Shown here: one piece after another, positions 39,611 through 48,002 of the stretch | Position numbering within the stretch: the stretch's first letter is position 1 | How the letters are laid out: every line of letters begins with the position of its first letter | Assembly (NCBI RefSeq): GCF_000217915.1 | Contig: NZ_AFOZ01000022.1 | Location: forward strand, 1-64,000 | Length of the DNA: 64,000 nucleotides | Origin: Shewanella sp. HN-41 | Lineage (GTDB): Bacteria > Pseudomonadota > Gammaproteobacteria > Enterobacterales > Shewanellaceae | Reading direction: 5' to 3' | Notes under the pieces: model-generated | Seen by the model: the letters and a program-made list of their open reading frames with translations, nothing else | What the model was told of the DNA's origin: nothing | The model's database searches: none | Translations under genes and position numbers: made by a program

Positions 39611-40324
39611 TTAAAACCAGGCTTTTACGCCGACAACGAATTGTGTTTCCTGGCTGTCTTCGCCTTCATCACGCGCAAAATCAGCCGTATTACCAAATTT
39701 TTTACTCCATTCAATGCCAACATAGGGGGCAAACTCTCGAATGAATTCATACCGCAGTCTTAAACCAGTACTGATATCCGATAAGCCCGCACCGATAGCG
39801 ACCTCGGCATCATTTTTGCCATAAAGGTTCATTTCAACTTCAGGGGTTAAGATTAACTTCTGGGTAATGAGCAGTTCATATTCAGCACTCAAGCGCATGG
39901 CAGTGCGCCCTGTTTCACCAATGAATAATGCGGCATCCACCTCAAAAAAATAGGGTGATAAACCTTGTATACCCAGCACTGCCCAGTTACGCGACGGCGA
40001 AGGTTTAATATCTGTTTTTAATCCCATTTGTAGATCCCAATAAGGCGCTATGGCGCGGCTGTAGAGCGCTTGTAGTTCTACACCTTGTTTATCGCTATTT
40101 TGATATTCACCTTCTGTTTTCAGCCACAGCTTATTCAGATCATGTCCAATCCAAGCTTGTCCACTGAAGCGAGTTGGATCCGCAGAATCGAGACCACGCT
40201 CAAGCTCATCAATCATGACTTTTGTTAGCAGTGGGTCATCTTCGCCGCCAGCCATAGCGAGTCCACTCATCAGAGGAAGAGTTATCGCAATCAGACGGAG
40301 TACCAATCGATTAGTATTCTTCAT
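39611..40324 (-). CDS. copB: Outer-membrane copper resistance protein CopB, short N-terminus
   Basis: A 237-residue beta-barrel of the CopB family. From the ATG at 40324, a signal peptide (ending GLAMAG) is followed by FSGQAWIGHDLNKLWLKTEGEYQ and repeated amphipathic strands to the terminal aromatic residue (VGVKAWF), as for outer-membrane insertion. The Met/His-rich segment usual before the barrel in Pseudomonas CopB is absent. The in-frame extension to 40414 overlaps copA and is not family-like. Follows copA by 10 bp. Confidence 0.88.
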   Translation of the reverse strand: MKNTNRLVLRLIAITLPLMSGLAMAGGEDDPLLTKVMIDELERGLDSADPTRFSGQAWIGHDLNKLWLKTEGEYQNSDKQGVELQALYSRAIAPYWDLQMGLKTDIKPSPSRNWAVLGIQGLSPYFFEVDAALFIGETGRTAMRLSAEYELLITQKLILTPEVEMNLYGKNDAEVAIGAGLSDISTGLRLRYEFIREFAPYVGIEWSKKFGNTADFARDEGEDSQETQFVVGVKAWF

Positions 40325-40334
40325 ATTTTCCCCC

Positions 40335-42338
40335 TTATTTGACCACGACTTTGCGGAACATGCCTGGCATGTGGAACAGTAAGTGACAGTGATACGCCCA
40401 TTGACCGATGGCATCAGCCGTGACTAAGTAACTGATTTTTGAACCTGGTTGCACCAATACTGTGTGTTTGCGTGGAATAAAATCGGGGTCGCCAGTTTCA
40501 AGCTCGCTCCACATTCCATGCAGATGCATCGGATGAGTCATCATAGTGTCATTAACTAGCGTGATACGCAGTCGCTCGCCGTATTCAAAAACCAAGGGCT
40601 CCGCATCCATGAATTTCACGCCGTTCATCGACCACATATAGCGATTCATGTTACCCGTCAGGTGTAATTGGATTTCTCGGCTGGGTTGTCGTTTGTCATA
40701 GGTAGGATGTAGGCCTTTAATATCCGCATAAGTGAGCACTTTTCGATTAAATTTCTCTTTATGCTCTCTCAAGCCAATACCAGGATCGTGCAATCCGCTT
40801 TTGGGGGCATCCGCTCGCATGTCAACCTGTGGGCCGAACTCGGTATCTAAATGCTTAATCTCATTATTACTACCAAAGCCTGCTAAGCCTAAAGCGGATT
40901 TGCTCACCTGCATTTTACTGTGGTCCATGCCCTGTATCTCACCGGCACTCACCTGCATTTTACTGTGATCCATGCCTTGCATATCACCGGTACTCATATC
41001 CATTTGGCTATGATCCATGCCCTGCATATCACTGGCACTCATATCCATTTGGCTATGATCCATGCCTTGCATATCATCGGCGCTCATGTCCATTTTGCTG
41101 TGAGCCATGCCCTGCATATCACCAGCACTCATGTCCATTTTGCTATGATCCATAGCACCATGATCCATACCTTCCATGCTCATTCCCATATCACTATGGC
41201 CAAGCAAAGGTACGGGATCCATTTTGGGCACTTCTGCATGTAAATGAGGATCAGAGGTGAGATTACCTACAGTGAAACCCGTTCTATCGATACTTTGTGC
41301 AAAAATGCAGTAGGCATTCCCCATCTCTGGCTCAACAATAACGTCATAGGTTTCTGCAACGCCAATGCGGAACTCATCAACGGCGACGGGCTGAATGTTC
41401 TGGCCATCACTTGCCACGACTGTCATCTTTAGACCTGGAATACGCACATCAAATATGGTCATGGCGGCGCTGTTAATAAAGCGCAAGCGAATCTTTTCAC
41501 CTTGTTTGAATATGGCTTGCCAGCCCTGAGCTGGCGGATTGCCATTCATTAAATAGGTATACGTCGCCCCTGTGACATCGGAGATATCGCGATCGCTCAT
41601 CCGAGCGTTGTTCCACATAGCGCGAGCATTCCATGTATTGGCTAAGCCGTTATTGGCAATATCAGAAAAAAGATCTGATACGGTACGCTCCCGGAAATTG
41701 TAATAATCGGCCTGTTTCTTCAATTTGGCGTAAATGGTTTCAGGGGCTGAATCTGACCAATCCGACAGCATCACCACATATTCTCGGTCGAATATCACAG
41801 GATCGGCCTCTGCAGGGTCGATAACGATGGCACCAAATAGGCCTGTCTGTTCTTGATAACCCGAATGACTGTGGTACCAATAGGTTCCGCTTTGTTGCAG
41901 TTTGAATTGATACTCAAAGGTTTCGCCGGGTTTAATTCCATTAAAACTGAAACCAGGCACACCATCCATGTTGGTGGGTAAAATAATCCCATGCCAGTGA
42001 ATGGAGCTGTCATGGTCGAGGTTATTTTTTACCCTTAGCGTGACAATTTCACCTTCCTTCCAGCGCAATAACGGCGCAGGCAGTCGTTGATTGACAACCG
42101 TAGCGCGTGCCAGCGTACCTGTGAAATTGACCATCATATAATCAATGCTGAGATCAAATACCTTACCCGACAATTGAGTCAAAGACAGGCTCTGCGCATT
42201 GGCGAACACATTTTTGGGAAAAGGAATACTCGCCATTGCTAACATCGCAGAAGCCCCAAATACAAATTGACGGCGACCGTTGTTATCTAACTCTGTTGGG
42301 ATCTGTTGCATCCGAGTGGTTAACTTAGGGATTTTCAT
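40335..42338 (-). CDS. copA: Multicopper oxidase CopA with a Met-rich repeat array
   Basis: A periplasmic multicopper oxidase of 667 residues that oxidises Cu(I) and binds copper. It has a Tat-type signal (NGRRQFVFGASAMLAM, about 19-34). Copper-site motifs are intact: SIHWHGIILP, YWYHSHSGYQ, HPMHLHGMWSE and the T1/T3 motif YHCHLLFHMPGM. Inserted before the third domain are six 15-residue repeats of the MDHSKMDMSAGDMQG type (about 396-485), giving many Met and His ligands. The start overlaps the DUF411 stop by 4 bp. Confidence 0.95.
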   Translation of the reverse strand: MKIPKLTTRMQQIPTELDNNGRRQFVFGASAMLAMASIPFPKNVFANAQSLSLTQLSGKVFDLSIDYMMVNFTGTLARATVVNQRLPAPLLRWKEGEIVTLRVKNNLDHDSSIHWHGIILPTNMDGVPGFSFNGIKPGETFEYQFKLQQSGTYWYHSHSGYQEQTGLFGAIVIDPAEADPVIFDREYVVMLSDWSDSAPETIYAKLKKQADYYNFRERTVSDLFSDIANNGLANTWNARAMWNNARMSDRDISDVTGATYTYLMNGNPPAQGWQAIFKQGEKIRLRFINSAAMTIFDVRIPGLKMTVVASDGQNIQPVAVDEFRIGVAETYDVIVEPEMGNAYCIFAQSIDRTGFTVGNLTSDPHLHAEVPKMDPVPLLGHSDMGMSMEGMDHGAMDHSKMDMSAGDMQGMAHSKMDMSADDMQGMDHSQMDMSASDMQGMDHSQMDMSTGDMQGMDHSKMQVSAGEIQGMDHSKMQVSKSALGLAGFGSNNEIKHLDTEFGPQVDMRADAPKSGLHDPGIGLREHKEKFNRKVLTYADIKGLHPTYDKRQPSREIQLHLTGNMNRYMWSMNGVKFMDAEPLVFEYGERLRITLVNDTMMTHPMHLHGMWSELETGDPDFIPRKHTVLVQPGSKISYLVTADAIGQWAYHCHLLFHMPGMFRKVVVK
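40884..41153. repeat. Six 45-bp in-frame repeats in copA
   Basis: Six consecutive units of 45 bp encode variants of MDHSKMDMSAGDMQG; the last two replace DM with QV. The units are diverged at the DNA level but align without gaps, so copy number could vary between strains. Confidence 0.85.
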
Positions 42339-42847
42339 CGTAATGACTCCTCAAGGCTATTCACTTGGGCGAAGACTTCTGTGGTGCCATCAACTTTTAG
42401 CAACAGCACTTGGTATGGACGAAACTTGTCTTGATATTCCATCCCCGGACTACCGACGGGCATGGCCGGAACAGAGAGACCAACAGCGTTTGGAGGACGT
42501 TTTGTGAGAAATTCTTGTATGTATTTAGCCGGAACATGACCTTCAAATACATAGCCCTCGCTGGAAATGACGGTATGGCAAGATTGATATGCAGTTGGAA
42601 TACCTTTTTCCTGTTTTAGTGAAAACAGGTTTTCGACATTATGGCTACGGGTGATAAAGCCTCGTTGATTGATATATGTCAGCCATTTTTCACAACAGCC
42701 ACAGTTAGGATCTTTATAAACATCAAAGATTACGGGTGCTTGTGCCGCGTTGGCAAAGGCGTGTGGACTATTGCCCAAAATAGCTAAGACAAATATGACG
42801 GCTATTTTTAGCTGTTTAGGCAAATAAGAGTGTTTAATAAAGGGCAT
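42335..42847 (-). CDS. DUF411 metal-binding protein
   Basis: A 170-residue exported protein (signal peptide ending PHAFANA). The DUF411 motif YKDPNCGCCEKW is at about 44-55, with GIPTAYQSCHT and VFEGHVPA downstream. Family members are periplasmic and common in copper and silver islands; the CGCC probably binds Cu(I), which is inference. Overlaps copA by 4 bp. Confidence 0.88.
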   Translation of the reverse strand: MPFIKHSYLPKQLKIAVIFVLAILGNSPHAFANAAQAPVIFDVYKDPNCGCCEKWLTYINQRGFITRSHNVENLFSLKQEKGIPTAYQSCHTVISSEGYVFEGHVPAKYIQEFLTKRPPNAVGLSVPAMPVGSPGMEYQDKFRPYQVLLLKVDGTTEVFAQVNSLEESLR

Positions 42848-42968
42848 ACTGCCTCCAAATCAAAATAAATAAATCAATGACCTAAAGCAAAATTGATTAA
42901 TTTATAAAAGTAAAAATGATTTGATTGTTTAGGACAGTCGCCAAAAAATAGGCGTAACTGTGCCTAAA

Positions 42969-43409
42969 TTAGGCGTATATGGGAGGGCGGTACAGGGAAG
43001 ATTTATATTGTGGTAACACGCTCACCACTAGGATTTGAGTAAATTCTGTGGCTTGAATGTTTCCTTCCAACTCAAGTTGTTTCATCGTTAATGCGACAGA
43101 CAAGCAGGATCCCATGGGGCAATTACACTGACTATCACAACAGTCCGAATGACTCTTGTCAGTCACATCCTTTCCCATGTCCTTGTTTGTAATAGGAGAA
43201 TGATGGCAAGTATTTTTCTGCTGTGAAGTCTCTGATGTTTTTGCGCCATCAAGGGTTTGCATGGCTTTCATCTCCATTGGGCACGGCAAAATCACAGACG
43301 CAAATGCCTGACCAACAAACGTCAGTAGCACACACACTATGATTAATTGTCTGATACTCAATGTAGAACTCCAACCTAACCTGTCAGTAAAGCTTAACCT
43401 AAATGACAA
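42969..43409 (-). CDS. Cys/His-rich exported protein, first gene of the cop operon
   Basis: 146 residues. A hydrophobic segment (LIIVCVLLTFVGQAFA, about 22-37) suggests export, followed by clusters that look metal-binding: CPMEMKAMQ, CHHSP, HSDCCDSQCNCPMGSC. The tail ends RPPIYA. It resembles the small CopL/DUF2946-like proteins found at the head of cop operons, but I cannot confirm the family. It could be a copper sensor-sequesterer or a leader for copper regulation. Confidence 0.7.
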   Translation of the reverse strand: MSFRLSFTDRLGWSSTLSIRQLIIVCVLLTFVGQAFASVILPCPMEMKAMQTLDGAKTSETSQQKNTCHHSPITNKDMGKDVTDKSHSDCCDSQCNCPMGSCLSVALTMKQLELEGNIQATEFTQILVVSVLPQYKSSLYRPPIYA

Positions 43410-43755
43410 TTTTTTCTAAATACTTTTATAGCAATCACATATGGTTCAGAATAACCAAATAAATGTAAAACATATAACGTGTTGATATAACAAAATAAAT
43501 TTATTGAATTTTACTAAAAATCCAGCATTCGCATGTTTTTTACAATCGGCTCACGCTAAGTTAGTTTTTAGCTGTTATGTGAGTTTCAGATTAAATATTT
43601 ATTTAAGCCTAACAACGAGTACAGCTTTGGGGTGGTGAAGTCCAGCGGAAAACGGTTCTGTGTGTTTGGGCTTGTGATGACTCGATATCTGGGTCGCAAC
43701 AAATTAATTCCTAGGTTTGCTCTGAAAACCCGCGAGCAAACCTAGGCATACGAAC
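43410..43755 (-). other. 346-bp region with the TonB-receptor terminator and probable cop promoter
   Basis: The end near 43746 holds the hairpin for the upstream receptor gene; the AT-rich part near 43420-43500 probably carries the promoter of the cop operon. No copper box that I can name was recognised, and no gene is supported. Confidence 0.45.
43710..43746 (-). terminator. Hairpin terminator after the TonB-dependent receptor
   Basis: CCTAGGTTTGCTC (43710-43722) pairs perfectly with GAGCAAACCTAGG (43734-43746) around an 11-nt loop, 10 bp past the receptor stop. The following minus-strand sequence is AT-rich with few consecutive T. Confidence 0.65.
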
Positions 43756-45813
43756 TTACCCAAATTTGATCCGGACTCCTGCATTAGCAATAAACCCATC
43801 ATTTCGAGACCAGATATCGGTGGTCCATTGTCCTGCGGGACTCCTTTCTGGCAATAGCAATGGATGGGTATCGCTCTGTTTGATATCCAACAAATTCTCC
43901 AGATTGATAAACCAACTGTAGCGGCCAAATGTCATTTCTCCCATCAGGCCTAAGTGCCAGTAAGGCTCAGATTCGGATAGATAAGGATTGTCATTTAGAC
44001 GCTGAATACCTGTGTAATAGGCCTCAAACCCTGCCCTAAAGTTTTCGTGTTGCTCCCACATAGCGACAAATCCTGCAGAATGTTTTGGCGTTAACGCAAT
44101 CGCTCGACGTGTCGTGTTATCTTGACTGGATTCAGTGGCGTCAAGATAGAGATAACTTGCAGTCAGCTTAAGATCGCCAAGGTAGTATCGCAATAGCATT
44201 TCAGAGCCGCGGATCCGGCTCTCCCCCTCGGCATTGACTAAGCGGACTCGGTTAGGAGTCTCATTATTTCCCACGGTGAATTCTTCAAGTTCGGTCACAT
44301 TGCTAATATCCGAACCGAACAGGGTTAAGCTCGTTTCTAAATCTTCGAAGCGGTAAGTAAAATCCAGTGAAGCTGTTTTGGCGGTTTCTGCTTTGAGTTC
44401 CCCAAGTGGTTCGAGTCGTGATAAACCAGCTGCTTCGATTTCTTCCACAAATGGGGTGGGTGCATAATAACCTCGGCCATATGAGCCACGCACGGTGAAG
44501 TCATCGGCTCGATATAAGAGCGAGAATCGGGGGCTCAGCTCACTACCGTACTGGCTATGGTCATCCATACGCGCACTGACAGAGGCGATTAAGTCTTCGG
44601 TCAAGTTATAGTCAACAAGGGCAAAGAGCCCTGGCACATTAAAGGAATAATCAAATTCAGCATAATTATCTGAACTGTAGGTTTCAGATTGATATGCTGC
44701 GCCAATGACCCAATCCAAATTATCACGGTAGCCAGATAGACTCGCTTCCATCAGGTAATTGCCATGTCTGTCATTGTCGTTATCAACGCCATAAGCGTGG
44801 AAATGTTCTTGCACCATGGCGGAAGCACGGGTACTGAAGGTCAAGGTATCGGTCACTGGTCGATTGTAGACTATTCCACCATCCACACGCTCGGAATTCT
44901 GAGTTTCAACAAAGGGATTGCCGTCCGCAACAGTATGCCCATTTAGTGTCCCGCCTCGGCGGTTTTCTGTCATGTAGCCGGCGGTAACATAAAGATTGTC
45001 GCCGTTTTCGCCCTCGAGGAACAATCTTGGTCTTAAGGTATAACGTTCATATTCGGGCAGATCTGCCCAGCCATCGTCATCTACATCTTCGATACTCTGA
45101 TAATGGACTCCCGTGGTAATTGAGCCTTTGATATTCTCACTGAGTGGAGATTCGGCGTAACCGGTAAAGTCTTGGCCACTTTTAGATGTCAGGTTTATAA
45201 GCGTCTCGCCAGCAAATTCGTCACCAGGCCGTCTAGAGACCAAATTAATAACCCCACCCAAGGCCGAGCCACCATAGAGGGAGGAAGCCGAGCCCTTAAT
45301 CACCTCAACTTGGCCTAAATCCGTAGGAGGTATTTGAAGTAAACCGAGTGATGAAGCTTGACTACCATAAAGAGGTAAGCCATCAGCCAATAGTTGAGTA
45401 TAACGTCCATACAGCCCCTGTAACCTCACATTGGCACTGCCAAGGGCTGGTGATGTCGTTTGCACCCTAACTCCGCCGGTTTCAGCCAATAACATAGAAA
45501 TATTACCAGGACGCATAGCGGCTTTTTCTTCAATTTCCTCACTAGTGACGACTTCAACCCTTATTGGCTGGTCGTCGACAATCCTTCCAAGACGAGTAGA
45601 TTGAACCAAAATTCGCTCCATGCTTTCATCATGTTCATCTGTGTGTTCATCGTTCTGTGGCTCATGTGTATCATCATGTTCATGCAGATTAGTTGTCTCA
45701 GCTTCGGTTTGAGAGACGTCTGTGAGCTGGTTGCTTGTATTGGCCTGTGCTCCATAGGCTGCTGTGACGCCTATGGATAATATCAGCAGGGCTAAAGGCG
45801 ATAAGGGATGCAT
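43756..45813 (-). CDS. TonB-dependent receptor with a His/Asp-rich N-terminus, likely metal-related
   Basis: A 685-residue outer-membrane receptor: signal peptide (LALLILSIGVTAAYGAQA), a short stretch rich in His, Asp and Glu (about 44-66, HEHDDTHEPQNDEHTDEHDE), the plug domain (RVEVVTSEEIEEKAAMRPGN, VEVIKGSASSLYGGSALGGV) and a 22-strand barrel ending NAGVRIKFG. It is divergent from a MerR regulator over a shared operator, and the His-rich stretch suggests binding of a divalent metal; copper or zinc uptake or sensing is inference. Confidence 0.85.
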   Translation of the reverse strand: MHPLSPLALLILSIGVTAAYGAQANTSNQLTDVSQTEAETTNLHEHDDTHEPQNDEHTDEHDESMERILVQSTRLGRIVDDQPIRVEVVTSEEIEEKAAMRPGNISMLLAETGGVRVQTTSPALGSANVRLQGLYGRYTQLLADGLPLYGSQASSLGLLQIPPTDLGQVEVIKGSASSLYGGSALGGVINLVSRRPGDEFAGETLINLTSKSGQDFTGYAESPLSENIKGSITTGVHYQSIEDVDDDGWADLPEYERYTLRPRLFLEGENGDNLYVTAGYMTENRRGGTLNGHTVADGNPFVETQNSERVDGGIVYNRPVTDTLTFSTRASAMVQEHFHAYGVDNDNDRHGNYLMEASLSGYRDNLDWVIGAAYQSETYSSDNYAEFDYSFNVPGLFALVDYNLTEDLIASVSARMDDHSQYGSELSPRFSLLYRADDFTVRGSYGRGYYAPTPFVEEIEAAGLSRLEPLGELKAETAKTASLDFTYRFEDLETSLTLFGSDISNVTELEEFTVGNNETPNRVRLVNAEGESRIRGSEMLLRYYLGDLKLTASYLYLDATESSQDNTTRRAIALTPKHSAGFVAMWEQHENFRAGFEAYYTGIQRLNDNPYLSESEPYWHLGLMGEMTFGRYSWFINLENLLDIKQSDTHPLLLPERSPAGQWTTDIWSRNDGFIANAGVRIKFG

Positions 45814-45858
45814 TGGTCAATCCTATAGCGTTGAATAATGAGTAAGTGTTACGATGCA

Positions 45859-45889
45859 AGGCTAAAGGTTACAGTAACTGGAAGGTCAA
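45859..45889 (-). promoter_or_regulatory. MerR-type promoter of the TonB receptor, 19-bp spacer
   Basis: On the minus strand, -35 TTGACC (45889-45884) and -10 TAGCCT (45864-45859) are separated by 19 bp, longer than the usual 17. The spacer holds GTTAC-T-GTAAC and begins TTCC, resembling the CueR-controlled copA promoter of E. coli (TTGACCTTCC start). MerR proteins activate by untwisting such promoters. The divergent merR TTG start lies at 45891. Confidence 0.75.
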
Positions 45890-45890
45890 G

Positions 45891-46292
45891 TTGAAAATCA
45901 GTGAACTGGCATTAGCTTCACAAGTCCCAGTAAAAACAATTCGCTTTTATGAGCAGGAAGGATTACTACCCTCCCCTAAGAGGATGGCAAATGGTTACCG
46001 CTACTACTCTCAGAGTGATGTAGAGACACTGATTTTTATCCGTCGCTGCCGCGCGCTAAATATTGCTCTGAGTGATATTCGTCGCTTGGTTGAAGTCCAA
46101 CAATATCCACATCATTCCTGCGCCGTGGTCGATGACATCATTGCCGAGCAACTCGAGCATATTCGTCAAACTCAACGGGAGTTAGCAAAGCTTGAGACAT
46201 CACTCTCATCCTTAGTCTCCTGCGATAATCACCAAGTTAGCGACTGTTGCATCCTAAAACGACTCAAAGATGAAGACTGTCTCGCTAATTAA
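45891..46292 (+). CDS. MerR-family metal-responsive regulator
   Basis: 133 residues from the TTG at 45891, which has GGAAGG upstream; no ATG in frame is closer. The N-terminal winged helix reads KISELALASQVPVKTIRFYEQEGLLP. Cys residues lie at HHSC (near 78) and at SCDNHQVSDCC (near 115-123). The three-site pattern is closer to Cd/Pb/Zn-type MerR proteins than to CueR, yet the operator looks CueR-like and the island is copper-centred, so the effector is uncertain. It is the only regulator gene of the island. Confidence 0.85.
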   Translation: MKISELALASQVPVKTIRFYEQEGLLPSPKRMANGYRYYSQSDVETLIFIRRCRALNIALSDIRRLVEVQQYPHHSCAVVDDIIAEQLEHIRQTQRELAKLETSLSSLVSCDNHQVSDCCILKRLKDEDCLAN

Positions 46293-46302
46293 ACCTTCAG
46301 TA

Positions 46303-46745
46303 TTATCCTTTCAGGCGAGACAGTTCCTTTGGTAGATAGGAGCTAAAGGCGGCTCCATCTTGATCTTCTGATTTACTATGGGTATGGCTAAAAAATAGAT
46401 CCCAACCCTCTGTTGGTTTACCGTTTAGCTCAACTTCATAACCTTGGTTACTGGTCCCATCGATGCCGCGCAGTGGGTAGCGGCCATCGGGCAAGGGCGT
46501 GGGATAATTTAGAGCGTTCTGCTACATTTTCTTTTTTCACTTTAAATACAGCGATACTGGCGGTCAGTTACTCATCTAAGAAATCCCCTTTAGCTCCCAG
46601 TTCAATATTATTACCCGTCATTGGATCTAAGCGCTTTGGGTTCGTATCTTCTGCATCCTATGGCTAGAGTATTTCGGTATAACTGCTGTAAATAGAGATA
46701 CTATCGTTCAGGTTGAATATAAGGCCAGCATACCTAGTCGTTAAC
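46303..46745 (-). pseudogene. Decayed TonB-dependent siderophore receptor (C-terminal remnant)
   Basis: The minus strand reads, in pieces, TRYAGLIFNLNDSISIYSSY, then after stops DAEDTNPKRLDPMTGNNIEL and LTASIAVFKVKKENVAER, then in another frame GIDGTSNQGYEVELNGKP and GWDLFFSHTHSKSEDQ. This is the barrel region of a FecA/FpvA-type siderophore receptor, with at least three in-frame stops and one frameshift, and both ends missing. It lies directly after merR. Confidence 0.85.
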
Positions 46746-46947
46746 CTCAAGCGCACTTAGCTAAAGAAGCATTTAAGAAACTATTTTAATAAATTTAATC
46801 TCATGGATAATCGTAAGCCGCTTAGATTGGTAAGATCAGGACCGCTGTATTTTTCATCTAATCCAATGCTAAGTGACTGCTTATGGCTTTGAAAGCCTCA
46901 TGCAATTTTGCTACTGTTAGCACCCTCCCACATTCCGAATACGACCT

Positions 46948-47706
46948 ATGCCCTCTTCATGGTTTTTCTTTGATGTTATCCCCGCGGATATGTTTGCCCT
47001 GTTAACCCTTAGCGCTGCTTTTACCTCTTTTTTTACGGCTTGTTTTGGCATTGGTGGTGGCGTCATGTTATTAGGTGTGATGGCACAAGCGTTACCGCCG
47101 CAACTGATTATTCCAATGCATGGCGTGGTGCAATTGGGCTCGAACGTTGGCCGTGCGGCTCTGGACTGGCGCCAGATTGAATGGAAACTCATAGGTGCAT
47201 TTTTCCCCGGTGCGATTTTAGGGGCATTATTGGGGAGTGTTGTGTTGGTGGCGCTGCCGCCATCAGTCATGTATCTCACCATTGCCGCATTTATTCTGTA
47301 TTCCTGTTGGGGGCCAAAACTGCCCAAAATGGTGCTTGGCACCTTAGGAACACTGGCTGCTGGTGCTATCACCACCTTTATTTCACTATTTGCGGGGGCA
47401 ACTGGGCCATTAGTTGCGGCGTTTATTAAACAATTGGAAGTTGACCGTTTTCGCACCGTCACCACCTTTGCCATGGCGATGTCGTTGCAGCACGGCGTTA
47501 AAATTGTGGTGTTTGAAGGTATCGGCGTATCGCTTGCAGATTGGTGGCCGCTGTTGTTCTATATGATCTTAAGTGGCGCCTTAGGCACCTGGATTGGATT
47601 TAAAATGCTAAAACGGGTTGCCGATAAACATTTTCAAACCACTTTTAGCATTGTGCTTACGCTGCTAGCTATTCGATTGATTTGGCAGGCGATCAGCCAA
47701 TGGTAG
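46948..47706 (+). CDS. TauE/SafE (DUF81) family membrane permease
   Basis: A 252-residue inner-membrane protein with about eight helices. Two related repeats are visible (FFTACFGIGGGVMLLGVMAQ and LGTLAAGAITTFISLFAGATGPL), as in TauE/SafE anion permeases. Members move sulfite, sulfoacetate or related anions; the substrate here is unknown. It is upstream of the Cu ATPase but 296 bp away, so operon membership is doubtful. Confidence 0.82.
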   Translation: MPSSWFFFDVIPADMFALLTLSAAFTSFFTACFGIGGGVMLLGVMAQALPPQLIIPMHGVVQLGSNVGRAALDWRQIEWKLIGAFFPGAILGALLGSVVLVALPPSVMYLTIAAFILYSCWGPKLPKMVLGTLGTLAAGAITTFISLFAGATGPLVAAFIKQLEVDRFRTVTTFAMAMSLQHGVKIVVFEGIGVSLADWWPLLFYMILSGALGTWIGFKMLKRVADKHFQTTFSIVLTLLAIRLIWQAISQW

Positions 47707-48002
47707 AGGTCAAGAAGCAGTAACTGAACACCATTATTGCTTAGGCAAGTGCTTAACTTGATTGAGTGTATGATAATCCCCGAATAATCCGTACCAACAC
47801 TTATGGGCACCTTACTAACTGAGTAAAACCACTTAACGAGGTGAATATGTTCACAAAAATAGTAAGTGTCAAAATCAGCCATAAAGAGGTCTAGCGACAG
47901 CATCCGTAGTGACCAAGAAACTGGGCACCATTAATCATACTGAGCCATGCTTAAACAAGAGATGTAAATATTCTGCAACTAACACGTTGAGGAGTCTCAG
48001 TG

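Noticed and set aside
46413-46667. Plus-strand frame of 84 codons opposite the receptor remnant
   Set aside because: It lies on the complementary strand of the decayed receptor and has no domain or ribosome site.
47701-47730. Second MerR-type operator before the Cu ATPase
   Set aside because: GGTCAAG and CAGTAACTG recall the operator at 45859, but spacing and dyad do not fit and it lies about 290 bp from the ATPase start.
47634-47903. 89-codon frame opposite the end of the TauE-like gene
   Set aside because: It overlaps a well-supported gene on the other strand, has no domain, and its start region lies in a non-coding gap.
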